From Clostridium sp. OS1-26 (GTDB lineage: Bacteria; Bacillota; Clostridia; Clostridiales; Clostridiaceae), in NCBI RefSeq assembly GCF_030915445.1, contig NZ_CP133264.1, positions 744,001-808,000 of the forward strand: a stretch of DNA of 64,000 bases. Reading direction: 5' to 3'. A program made the position numbers and the translations under genes. How positions within the stretch are numbered: the first letter of the stretch is position 1; each line of letters opens with the position of its first letter. Below are positions 46,782 to 54,398 of the stretch, in pieces. Under the pieces are notes generated by a model. It was not told the DNA's origin. It searched no databases and worked only from the letters and a program-made list of their open reading frames with translations.

Positions 46782-48464
46782 TTAACGTATAAGTGTTAAA
46801 TGCTCTGCTATCGGTCCTAATGCAATAGCTGGTAAGAATGTTAATGCTCCGATTATTAAAACAATAACCACTAGAGTTATTGAGAACATAGCATTATCAG
46901 TTTTAAAGGTACCAGCAGTTACAGGTATAGCTCTTTTAGAAGCTAAAGATCCTGCTACAGCTATAAGAATTATCATGGATAAATATCTTCCAAGGAACAT
47001 TACAATTCCTGTAGTAGTATTCCAAAATGTTGTGTTAACTGACATACCTGCAAAACCTGATCCATTATTAGCTGCAGATGAAGTATACTGATAAACCACT
47101 TGAGTTAAGCCATGGAATCCAGGATTTGATATACCAGCTAAGCCTTGAGGAACAATTAATGCTAGTGCAGAAAACATAAGTATTAGAAACGGATGTATTA
47201 TTATAGCTAGTGCAATCAGCTTAATTTCTCTTCCCTCTAGTTTCTTAGATAGGAACTCTGGAGTTCTACCTACCATTAATCCGCATAGGAACACAGTTAA
47301 CATTGCATACATAATCATATTCATAAAGCCTACGCCTTTTCCACCAAAGACTACATTTAACATCATATTAAACAGTGGTACTAACCCTCCCAAAGGTGTT
47401 AAAGAGTCATGCATATTATTTACAGTTCCCGTTGTAAAAGCTGTAGTTACAGTAGTAAATAACGAGGATTGAGGTATGCCAAATCTAACTTCTTTACCTT
47501 CCATGTTTCCCATAAGCTGATTAAGACCTATATGTGATAGCGCTGGATTACCTGCTTTTTCTGCTGAATAACAAATTGGAAGTACAAGTAAAAATAATAT
47601 TCCCATAGCGGCAAATATTGTCCATCCTTGTTTTTTATTCTTTGCCATTAATCCAAAAGTATATACTACAGCACCAGGCAGTATCATCATTGATAACATT
47701 TCAATTAAATTTGTTATAGGTGTTGGATTTTCAAAAGGATGAGATGAGTTAGCACCAAAGAAGCCACCACCATTTGTCCCTAAATGTTTGATTGACTCAA
47801 GAGTCGCAACTGGACCTAATGCTATATCCTGAAGCTTACCTTCTATTGTAGCTACTGTATGAGTACCGGTCAGAGTTTGCGGTACACCCTGTGCTACTAA
47901 TAACAAAGTAACTATAACTGATAGAGGAAGAAGTACTCTAGTTATAACTCTAGTTAAATCTACAAAAAAGTTTCCAAGAGTTTTATTTCTGCCAATGATT
48001 CCTCTCATAAATGCAAGTGCTGCAGCAAAACCAGTAGCCGCAGAAGTAAACATCATAAATGTCATTACAGTCATTTGACTTAAATAAGATACTCCAGATT
48101 CACCACTGTAATCCTGAAGATTTGTATTGGTTATAAAGCTTATTACTGTATTAAAAGTAAGTGACTGCTCCATTCCCCCTACCTTACTTGGATTAAAAAA
48201 GTGTATAGATTGTGTTCTCAATATTAAATATCCTAATGCTGCCATTACTGCATTTACAGTAATAATTGATAAAACATATTGCTTCCACGTCATTTCTTCA
48301 TCTTTCTTTATTCCGCATATACTATATATAAAGTTATCTATAATATCGAAAAATCTGTTACCGAAATGTTTTTCAAAGGTACTTACCTTGTACAAATATT
48401 TACCAACTGGGATAACCAATAAAACAAATATTATTAGCGGTAGTATTATTTGCAAAGTTTCCAT
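46782..48464 (-). CDS. kdpA: K+-transporting ATPase subunit A
   Basis: A 560-residue K+ channel-like subunit, started at the ATG at 48464 after AAGGAGGAAGTTGTA. The four selectivity-filter-like segments are visible: FNTVISFITNTNLQDYSGES, LGTNGGGFFGANSSHPFENP, TTAFTTGTVNNMHDSLTPLG and SSAANNGSGFAGMSVNTTFW. About ten membrane helices. It binds and translocates K+ in the high-affinity KdpFABC complex. Confidence 0.98.
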   Translation of the reverse strand: METLQIILPLIIFVLLVIPVGKYLYKVSTFEKHFGNRFFDIIDNFIYSICGIKKDEEMTWKQYVLSIITVNAVMAALGYLILRTQSIHFFNPSKVGGMEQSLTFNTVISFITNTNLQDYSGESGVSYLSQMTVMTFMMFTSAATGFAAALAFMRGIIGRNKTLGNFFVDLTRVITRVLLPLSVIVTLLLVAQGVPQTLTGTHTVATIEGKLQDIALGPVATLESIKHLGTNGGGFFGANSSHPFENPTPITNLIEMLSMMILPGAVVYTFGLMAKNKKQGWTIFAAMGILFLLVLPICYSAEKAGNPALSHIGLNQLMGNMEGKEVRFGIPQSSLFTTVTTAFTTGTVNNMHDSLTPLGGLVPLFNMMLNVVFGGKGVGFMNMIMYAMLTVFLCGLMVGRTPEFLSKKLEGREIKLIALAIIIHPFLILMFSALALIVPQGLAGISNPGFHGLTQVVYQYTSSAANNGSGFAGMSVNTTFWNTTTGIVMFLGRYLSMIILIAVAGSLASKRAIPVTAGTFKTDNAMFSITLVVIVLIIGALTFLPAIALGPIAEHLTLIR

Positions 48465-48493
48465 TACAACTTCCTCCTTATACAATTAAATTA

Positions 48494-48571
48494 TTAAAAC
48501 TTTTCAGGGTTAAAGAGTGCATAACATAAATATACAAACAGCAAGATGGTTATTATAATTAATCCCCACAT
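48494..48571 (-). CDS. kdpF: KdpF-type small membrane subunit
   Basis: A 25-residue peptide, MWGLIIITILLFVYLCYALF ending NPEKF, a single membrane helix with the N-P-E-x-F end typical of KdpF. The ATG follows GTAGGAGGAGCTAGAGA. It lies 29 bases upstream of kdpA. KdpF is a lipid-like stabiliser of the KdpABC complex. Confidence 0.92.
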   Translation of the reverse strand: MWGLIIITILLFVYLCYALFNPEKF

Positions 48572-48587
48572 TCTCTAGCTCCTCCTA

Positions 48588-48689
48588 CTAATCCTTTTTA
48601 TTTTCAGTTTGCTTATCGCACCAATCAATAAAAAATTTTAGACATACAAAACCTATAAAAAGTGATGCTGCAAATATAACATCCAACAT
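48588..48689 (-). CDS. Small membrane protein at the head of the kdp operon
   Basis: A 33-residue peptide beginning MLDVIFAASLFIGFVCLKFF and continuing IDWCDKQTENKKD: one membrane helix followed by a charged tail. The ATG follows AAAAAGGAGGTAAATATAT, a strong ribosome binding site, and the stop lies 16 bases before the kdpF start, so it is the likely first gene of the operon. C. acetobutylicum is reported to have small genes (kdpZ, kdpY) in front of kdpA; this may be the equivalent of one of them, by position rather than by sequence. Confidence 0.75.
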   Translation of the reverse strand: MLDVIFAASLFIGFVCLKFFIDWCDKQTENKKD

Positions 48690-49221
48690 ATATATTTACC
48701 TCCTTTTTGTCCAGTTGAACATTAATAAATCATAATTCGTTATCAATGCAATTGAGCATATTGAGATTATACTGCCATTAAGGAAAAAAATGAAATTTAG
48801 TGTTGCCCTCAATTTGAAAAACTCCAAGCTATTGTACACAGTTTAGAAAAACTATTATCAATATTCTTAGTAATCCTTAGTATTTGCTTTACTTAACTTA
48901 AGTATTCTAAATTGACATAAAACAAAAAAGTACTAAAATATAAACTTTTTTTAATTTAAACCTGTATTAATATTCTGACTTTAGTACTAATCAATATTTT
49001 GCTATTAACATCAATTAACTAAAAAGTCAATATATTGTTCATATCATAACATATAATAAATAAGCACAAATCATAGAAAAAGTTTTATATTTCAATTTAA
49101 CTACTTTTAATGTTATTGATAATGTTAAATAGAAAATGAATCTTGATTTTAAATATTAATAAATAAGTACTATAATCTTTATACATAAGATGAATTTTTT
49201 AATGAACTGAGGTGTTTATGT
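48690..49221. other. Kdp promoter region, no gene seen
   Basis: About 530 bases of AT-rich DNA between divergent genes. It should hold the kdp promoter and, on the plus strand, the promoter of the small secreted-protein gene. I looked for a c-di-AMP (ydaO) aptamer, which regulates kdp in some Firmicutes, and did not recognise one. Confidence 0.5.
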
Positions 49222-49563
49222 ATGAAAAAGCTGTTATCGCTTTTAATATTCGTTTTAATCATTTTGTTTATGACAAGCTATGATAAAAATCCTTATTATG
49301 GCAAATATATTTGTCAAGTAAATACTAATTTAACATTGAATCTTAACAAAGACAATAGTTATAATCTAATAAATACATTTAATAAAGACGCAGAATACTC
49401 CTATGGAAAATATACAATTACTGATAACCAAATTACTCTTATACCTAAAGAAGATAATTCTTGTTTTTTTAATGACAAAACTATAAAAGGAAAAGTAGAA
49501 GGAACAAGAATTACACTTTCAAACTTTCTAGTCGACCAAAGCTGTATATTCAATAAACAATAA
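49222..49563 (+). CDS. Small secreted or membrane-anchored protein, lipobox-like but without cysteine
   Basis: A 113-residue protein. KKLLSLLIFVLIILFMTSYD is a signal peptide shaped like a lipoprotein signal, but the residue where the lipobox cysteine would be is tyrosine (FMTSY). The rest (YYGKYICQVNTNLTLNLNKD, YSYGKYTITDNQITLIPKED) is beta-rich with two later cysteines and resembles small clostridial lipocalin-like or copper-resistance-like domains only in outline. Function unknown. The ATG follows GAACTGAGGTGTTTATGT. It is convergent with kdpD. Confidence 0.6.
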   Translation: MKKLLSLLIFVLIILFMTSYDKNPYYGKYICQVNTNLTLNLNKDNSYNLINTFNKDAEYSYGKYTITDNQITLIPKEDNSCFFNDKTIKGKVEGTRITLSNFLVDQSCIFNKQ

Positions 49564-49580
49564 TTAACATAATAACTTAA

Positions 49581-49640
49581 TAAAGTCATAAGGCTAGATC
49601 CTGTAAATTTCACTGTGCAGGATCTAGCCTTATGACTTTA
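49581..49640. terminator. Strong bidirectional terminator
   Basis: TAAAGTCATAAGGCTAGATC and CTG pair with the exact complement CAGGATCTAGCCTTATGACTTTA around a 14-base loop, between the secreted-protein gene and kdpD. Confidence 0.9.
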
Positions 49641-49641
49641 T

Positions 49642-50787
49642 TTATCTTAAATCATTTGGTATGACATGAACTTCTATATCTTTTGTAAGCTTTAAAAGTC
49701 TTGTAACTGTCGAGCCTCTTAATATAGTTTGCCATTTAGTTCTCGTACTATGGCCAATAATTATCTGTGTTATATATCTCTGAGTTGCAAATTGTGCTAA
49801 CTCTCTTGATATGCTCTTTCCAGTCAGATTTACAACTTCTGCTCCTAACTGCCGTGCCAATTTAAAATGTCCTTCAAGCCTCTTCGAATCTTTTTCGGTC
49901 ATTTTCTGAGCAAATATCCTTGTGCTATTTATGTTAACTACAACCCATTCACATTTGAATTTTCTCGCTATTCTAGCGCCTCTTCGAATGAGCTTTTTAG
50001 AAGTTGGACTAGGACTTATACATACCATTACTCTTTCTATAATGTGCCAGTTTTCTTTAATTCCATGCTCTTTTTTATACTCTTCAAGTTCTTCATCAAC
50101 TTCTTCGGCAGTTTGTCGAAGAGCTATTTCTCTTAATGCATTTAGGTTACCTAGCCTAAAAAAGTTTTTTAATGATCTAGCAATATTTTCATATTTATAT
50201 ATATATCCGCCTTTTAACCTGCTTTGAAGGGCTGTTGGAGTAATATCTATTACTACTACTTCATCTGCCTCTTCAACAATTTTATCTGGTATAGTTTCTC
50301 TAACTGTAACTCCTGTAATTTGTCTCACTATATCATTAAGACTTTCTAAATGCTGAATATTTAATGTAGATACTACATTTATCCCTTGGCTTAAAATCTC
50401 TTCAACATCTTCATATCTCTTTTTATTCTTAGATCCTGGTACATTGTTATGTGCCAATTCATCTATAAGAACAGTACTAGGCCTTCTTGATATAATAGTC
50501 TCAGTATCCATTTCCTCCATTACTATACCATTGTACTCAATCTTTTTTCTAGGTATAGTTTCTAGATTCCCTATTTGAGCCTCTGTTTCTTTCCTCTGAT
50601 GGGATTCTAAATACCCGATTACTATGTCTTCACCTTTTTCAAACCTGCTATTAGCGTCATTAAGCATAGCATAAGTCTTTCCAACACCTGGTGCATAACC
50701 TATGTATATTTTTAATTGTCCTCTTAGTTCTCTTTTAAACTTTTCCAAAGCTTCCTCTGGGGTATCTCTTTTGAACTCTCTTCTCAT
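49642..50787 (-). CDS. Stand-alone KdpD sensor (KdpD-N plus USP domain)
   Basis: A 381-residue protein matching only the N-terminal half of KdpD. Residues ~20-230 are the KdpD domain: KIYIGYAPGVGKTYAMLNDA (Walker A-like), GYLESHQRKET, LIDELAHNNVPGSKNKKRYE (Walker B-like), STLNIQHLESLNDIV, and IADEVVVIDITPTALQSRL-like segment. Residues ~250-375 are a universal-stress-protein domain (RVMVCISPSPTSKKLIRRGARI, IIIGHSTRTKWQTILRGS), the site that can bind c-di-AMP in some KdpD proteins. There are no membrane helices and no kinase domains. The gene ends cleanly at a terminator, so this is a natural short form as seen in some cyanobacteria and clostridia. Confidence 0.9.
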   Translation of the reverse strand: MRREFKRDTPEEALEKFKRELRGQLKIYIGYAPGVGKTYAMLNDANSRFEKGEDIVIGYLESHQRKETEAQIGNLETIPRKKIEYNGIVMEEMDTETIISRRPSTVLIDELAHNNVPGSKNKKRYEDVEEILSQGINVVSTLNIQHLESLNDIVRQITGVTVRETIPDKIVEEADEVVVIDITPTALQSRLKGGYIYKYENIARSLKNFFRLGNLNALREIALRQTAEEVDEELEEYKKEHGIKENWHIIERVMVCISPSPTSKKLIRRGARIARKFKCEWVVVNINSTRIFAQKMTEKDSKRLEGHFKLARQLGAEVVNLTGKSISRELAQFATQRYITQIIIGHSTRTKWQTILRGSTVTRLLKLTKDIEVHVIPNDLR

Positions 50788-51065
50788 TTATCTCAACCTC
50801 TTAAAATAACTATATATTTAAGTACATTATATCTAACAAAATATAGTAAGTAAACTTATTCTTCTACTGTTCAGAGATTCAGAAACAAGACTCCAGTAAG
50901 AAACACATATTCACTTAGTTATATTTTTTATTTATAATTTTCATAGAAAATTTAATTTTATACATTTCTCAATTTTGAGTTCTATATGCTATACAAAAGT
51001 TTAACCAAAATTTACTTAATTTCATAATATAAATTAATATCTAATTTATTTAACGGAGGTTCTAT

Positions 51066-51304
51066 ATGAAAAAACGTAAGTTTATTCCCTACTCCATTTT
51101 AATGACTTTTATTTTTATAGTCACTATTTTTGCCGGATGCGCTGAAAAGAAAAATGCTGATAAGGATGTTGTAAATGTTAGGTTGAATGAAGTTACTCGT
51201 TCAGTTTTCTATGCTCCAATGTACGCAGCAATGAGTCAGGGATTCTTTGCTGAAGAAGGTTTAAAAGTAGACTTAACAACTGGAGAAGGTGCTGATACAA
51301 CTAT
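51066..51304 (+). pseudogene. ABC substrate-binding lipoprotein, 5' fragment (split by integrated element)
   Basis: The ATG follows ACGGAGGTTCTAT. The fragment encodes a lipoprotein signal (FIVTIFAGCAEKK) and the start of a nitrate/sulfonate/taurine-type binding protein (VRLNEVTRSVFYAPMYAAMS, QGFFAEEGLKVDLTTGEGAD). It runs off into element DNA at ACT-AT and stops at 51326. The missing part resumes at 59579: GEGADTT joins MQQVLSKSADIGFCGPE in frame when 51305-59584 is removed. The ancestral gene resembles SsuA/TauA/ThiY-family proteins; no permease or ATPase gene is adjacent. Confidence 0.9.
51299..51304 (+). other. Left attachment site core (attL)
   Basis: AACTAT shared with 59579-59584 at the point where the binding-protein frame is interrupted. 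The true crossover dinucleotide must lie within these bases. Host sequence is on the left, element sequence on the right. Confidence 0.75.
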
Positions 51305-51344
51305 CTTGAAAACACAAGTATTATAGTAAAAAAGTGTAAATAAT

Positions 51345-51378
51345 ATAAAAAAGGAGCCTGACTATAGTTGTCAAGCTC
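51345..51378 (-). terminator. Terminator of apbE
   Basis: On the minus strand GAGCTTGAC / GTCAGGCTC hairpin around AACTATA, followed by CTTTTTTATAT. It lies 48 bases past the apbE stop and next to the left end of the element. Confidence 0.88.
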
Positions 51379-51425
51379 AGTTATTGATATCCATATATTA
51401 CCTAAAGCATTGTTGTGAAATTTTA

Positions 51426-52487
51426 TTAGTTTGCAAATTTAAAATCCTTATTTAAATTTGTAATTTTATCTTTAAATCCTTTTGTAGTATATATTTTATT
51501 ATCTGTTGCAGTAACTTCACAGGATACTCCTGGTATATTACTTGCAAACTGTACACCTTTTTCCGGTCCTAATATAAAAATTGTTGTAGTCAGAAGATCT
51601 GCTAACATATTTTTGTCTTCAACATTGCTATCAATTATTATTGTATCAGACATTACACCAGTATCTGCTGGATATCCTGTAGCCGGATTCATTATATGAT
51701 GATATCTCTTTCCGTTATTAATAAAATATCTTTCATTATCTCCTGATGTAGATAACGCTTGATTTGATATCTTAACTATTCCTAAATAATTTTGGTTATC
51801 TTCACTTCTAGGGTGCTTGATTCCAACGGACCATAGATTATCTTCTTCATTTGTTCCAATTGCATATATACTACTTCCCCCTAAGCTTATAAGGCCCTTT
51901 TTGATTCCATACTTATTAAAGATTTTTAATACTTCGTCAGCAGTAAACCCTTTAGCAATTCCTCCCAAATCAATAGCCATTCCTTGTTTTTTAAGCATGA
52001 CACTGTTATCAGTCTCATTAATACTAATATTATTATAACCAACTAGAGGCAGCTTGGCCTTTATTTCAGAGTCCGCTGGTAATCTTTGTTTATCTGTTCC
52101 TATACCCCATAAGTTTATTATTGGCCCCGTTGTTATATCCCATGCTCCTCCACTCAACTTTGAATATTGTATTGATGTTTTTATCATTTTGATTATTTCT
52201 GGGTGAACCTTTACATATTCTTTTCCAGCCTCAGCATTAATTTTACTAACATCACTAGTACTTATATTAGGGCTAGCAATTTTATCAAGTTCATCTACTT
52301 TCTTAAACCCTTCATCAACAGCTGCTTTTGCATTTGGTCCATAAGCTTTTAAGCTTATAACCGTATCCATCATAATATTACTTTGCTCGTAGAGTTGATT
52401 ATTTGCCTGGCTTTTAAAGCTTGAACAGGATACAAAAGATACAGTAAATAAAATACAAGCCACTAATACACATATAATTTTTTTCAT
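51426..52487 (-). CDS. apbE: FAD:protein FMN transferase lipoprotein
   Basis: A 353-residue ApbE. The signal peptide ends in a lipobox (SFVSCSS). Mature motifs: MMDTVISLKAYGPNA, GPIINLWGIGT, AIDLGGIAKGFTADEVLKIF (the glycine-rich flavin region), GGSSIYAIGTNE, HHIMNPATGYPADTGVMSDT and a late TTIFILGPEKG. It attaches FMN to threonine residues of extracytoplasmic flavoproteins such as RnfG/NqrC, using FAD and Mg2+. No flavin-acceptor protein is encoded in the window. Upstream on the same strand are an intrinsic terminator, a complete M-box aptamer and a TTGACA-N17-TATACT promoter, so expression should depend on Mg2+. The gene is cargo of the integrated element. Confidence 0.96.
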   Translation of the reverse strand: MKKIICVLVACILFTVSFVSCSSFKSQANNQLYEQSNIMMDTVISLKAYGPNAKAAVDEGFKKVDELDKIASPNISTSDVSKINAEAGKEYVKVHPEIIKMIKTSIQYSKLSGGAWDITTGPIINLWGIGTDKQRLPADSEIKAKLPLVGYNNISINETDNSVMLKKQGMAIDLGGIAKGFTADEVLKIFNKYGIKKGLISLGGSSIYAIGTNEEDNLWSVGIKHPRSEDNQNYLGIVKISNQALSTSGDNERYFINNGKRYHHIMNPATGYPADTGVMSDTIIIDSNVEDKNMLADLLTTTIFILGPEKGVQFASNIPGVSCEVTATDNKIYTTKGFKDKITNLNKDFKFAN

Positions 52488-52569
52488 ATGTTTTTCTCCT
52501 TTACTCTACAAATACTTTGTAAAACCTTCATATTTTTCTAATTCTACAAACATATATCTTATATAGTAA

Positions 52570-52597
52570 AAAATAAAAGAGCCCTAAAAAAGACTCT
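52570..52597 (-). terminator. M-box-controlled terminator before apbE
   Basis: On the minus strand AGAGTC / GGCTCT hairpin (one G-T pair) followed by TTTATTTTT, between the M-box aptamer and the apbE start. Confidence 0.8.
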
Positions 52598-52639
52598 AAA
52601 ACTCTAAATGCGAATAAATAAACATTCTTACAAATATCC

Positions 52640-52790
52640 TTCATTGAGCTTTAGCACTATATAGCTTTGAGTTAAACTCAGCTACATTAAGTAAAACCTT
52701 AATCCGGCAGTACCTGTTGACCCATTGGCATCTTTCGATATTTTTGGGCAGTAGCGTATATCTAGTATAGGAGCCTCACCTAACAATATT
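52640..52790 (-). ncRNA. M-box (ykoK) magnesium riboswitch
   Basis: The minus strand shows the M-box consensus nearly base for base: GTTAGGTGAGGCTCCTATAC, GCTACTGCCCAAAAATATCG, AAAGATGCCAATGGGTCAAC, AGGTACTGCCGGATTAAGG, then the TTAATGTAGCTGAG stem and AGTGCTAAAGCTC. When Mg2+ is abundant the aptamer folds and downstream transcription stops. Here it precedes apbE instead of a Mg2+ transporter gene. Confidence 0.94.
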
Positions 52791-52826
52791 TTATTTAATT
52801 TTTGTCTAAATTTATCATATATTGTA

Positions 52827-52855
52827 AGTATAGATTTTTTTATTTAGCTTGTCAA
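52827..52855 (-). promoter_or_regulatory. Sigma-A promoter of the M-box/apbE unit
   Basis: TTGACA, exactly 17 bases, TATACT on the minus strand; transcription would begin about 30 bases before the M-box aptamer. Confidence 0.8.
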
Positions 52856-53160
52856 TAAAATATGTAGTTTTCCGTGTTAAATTCAACTTACATTTTTGAA
52901 ACTTTATGTAATTATATAAGCTAAAGTACCTAAATAGTTAAATATTGTTTTAAACCACTTTACAAATCTGTTATTTAAATATATTAAGACCTTAAATTCG
53001 TAATAATGACTTTTCCTTTATCGTAATGACTTTATTATTTTTAACAAAACATTATATCACTTGTTTTTGCATATTTTCATATTATTTATTGAAGATTATA
53101 CAAAATTCCCCTTTTTTCGACTTGCCTTTTTGGTATAATATACACATATTAGTAATTTGA

Positions 53161-53440
53161 TGTAGTAATCTTGATTAAATAAGATTACTAATTTGACAAA
53201 ATAACCATTAACAAAATTTAATCTACTATTAGGATTAGATTTTGTAGATTTTTGAAAATCAATTTTAAATCTATTAAAACATGTTTATTCTCCTCCGCTG
53301 TGATTTATTATTTTGTGTAGATATATCTATCATTTCATAGTGGCGGAAAATATAAAAGCCTAACGGCTAAAAAGTTATACAAATCAGCGCTTGCAGAATT
53401 CCTCAAGCGACTAAAAAATTAATTATAGGGAGGAAACTAA
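53161..53440 (+). ncRNA. Structured 5' leader of the element's three-gene operon
   Basis: About 280 bases before the first gene. A hairpin TAGTAATCTT / AAGATTACTA (53165-53192) comes first; then, after 53290, TCCGC ... GCGGA enclosing a ~45-base arm, AGCC-TAAC-GGCT, and CGCTTG / CAAGCG just before the ribosome binding site AGGGAGG. GC-richer conserved-looking loops in an AT-rich spacer suggest a cis-acting RNA. I compared it by eye with TPP, c-di-GMP, SAM, fluoride, guanidine and T-box consensus patterns and found no match. It could be unstructured in practice. Confidence 0.4.
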
Positions 53441-53441
53441 T

Positions 53442-53867
53442 ATGAAAAGAGAAAAAATATTTAGACAGGGAAAACCAAATGAGTGTAGTTATACACTTGA
53501 AACAAAACCAGGACAAAAAAGAGTATATGAAACTATAACTGGGTTATTTACAGATGAAGAATACTCAGAATACCACAATGAATATGCAGTACAACTTTGC
53601 AGCGAAATAAAAAATATGGGAAAATGGATTAAAGTTGTAGATATGAGAAAATACAAAATGTCAAGCGTAGTAGAATCCGTATCAAAGCATCTTAAATGGT
53701 GTAGTGATAACGGATTGCAAGCATCCATTGTTATAGCTGACGGAGTACTAGTTAAATCTCAAATGAACAGATCAACTAAGGTAGATGGATCCAAGGAACT
53801 ATTTCCTCAATTCTATGTAACTACTTTAGAAGAAGCTGAAGCCAAGGCTAGAGAATTAGGCTACTAA
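53442..53867 (+). CDS. Uncharacterised 141-residue protein (STAS/SpoIIAA-like outline)
   Basis: The ATG follows TAGGGAGGAAACTAAT. The sequence KKRVYETITGLFTDEEYSEY, IKNMGKWIKVVDMRKYKMSS, HLKWCSDNGLQASIVIADGV, FPQFYVTTLEEAEAKARELG alternates strands and helices as in the SpoIIAA/STAS-like fold, where proteins report or transmit status, but no phospho-serine motif is clear, so this is only a fold-level suggestion. It is the first gene of an operon with a GAF protein and a ThDP enzyme, with a structured leader upstream. Confidence 0.55.
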   Translation: MKREKIFRQGKPNECSYTLETKPGQKRVYETITGLFTDEEYSEYHNEYAVQLCSEIKNMGKWIKVVDMRKYKMSSVVESVSKHLKWCSDNGLQASIVIADGVLVKSQMNRSTKVDGSKELFPQFYVTTLEEAEAKARELGY

Positions 53868-53883
53868 GGAGGATAAAAAAGGA

Positions 53884-54384
53884 ATGGATGAATTAAACTC
53901 CGCTATTGCTGAGTATAAAGCTGATGAAATTAAATATAAAATTAGCAGAGTAAATAAACTCTATGAAGATTTATTTAGTGTTTGTCATGTTGGAGATATA
54001 AACTATCACCGTTTTAAAGATGGACATCTGGATCCAATACATATAATGGAAACAGATTTAATGGGCATCAAGAGATGGAAGGATACCCATAGAAGTATGA
54101 GAGGCAGATTGACAATAAAAGGCGATCCTGTTCTTGAAAGAATAATCAAGGGAGAGACGGTATATATTTATGATGTTCCAAATGATCCAGGTTCATCGCC
54201 AGCATTTAAAGCCTTTGGTATAAAAAGCCTTTTAATATTTCCTCTGTTTGATAAAGACAATCAAACAGCCGTAGGATTAATATGCATACCATCCTTGGAC
54301 AAGCATCATGAGTTTACGTCCTTCGAAATCGAAGAATGTGGAAATCTCGTGAGAGAGTTTAATAAAGATATAAATGATGACTAG
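53884..54384 (+). CDS. GAF-domain protein
   Basis: A 166-residue protein; ATG after AAGGAGGATAAAAAAGGA. It is essentially one GAF domain: RVNKLYEDLFSVCHVGDINY, KRWKDTHRSMRGRLTIKGDP, KGETVYIYDVPNDPGSSPAF, KAFGIKSLLIFPLFDKDNQT, VGLICIPSLDKHHEFTSFEI. GAF domains bind small ligands (nucleotides, haem, redox cofactors). No output domain is attached, so it may act on the neighbouring gene products. It follows the 141-residue gene by 16 bases and precedes the ThDP enzyme by 14. Confidence 0.8.
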   Translation: MDELNSAIAEYKADEIKYKISRVNKLYEDLFSVCHVGDINYHRFKDGHLDPIHIMETDLMGIKRWKDTHRSMRGRLTIKGDPVLERIIKGETVYIYDVPNDPGSSPAFKAFGIKSLLIFPLFDKDNQTAVGLICIPSLDKHHEFTSFEIEECGNLVREFNKDINDD

Positions 54385-54398
54385 GAGCTGACAGATTT

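Noticed and set aside
48690..49221. Possible c-di-AMP riboswitch upstream of kdp
   Set aside because: I looked for the ydaO/yuaA consensus on both strands and found no match; the region is AT-rich without the conserved GC blocks.
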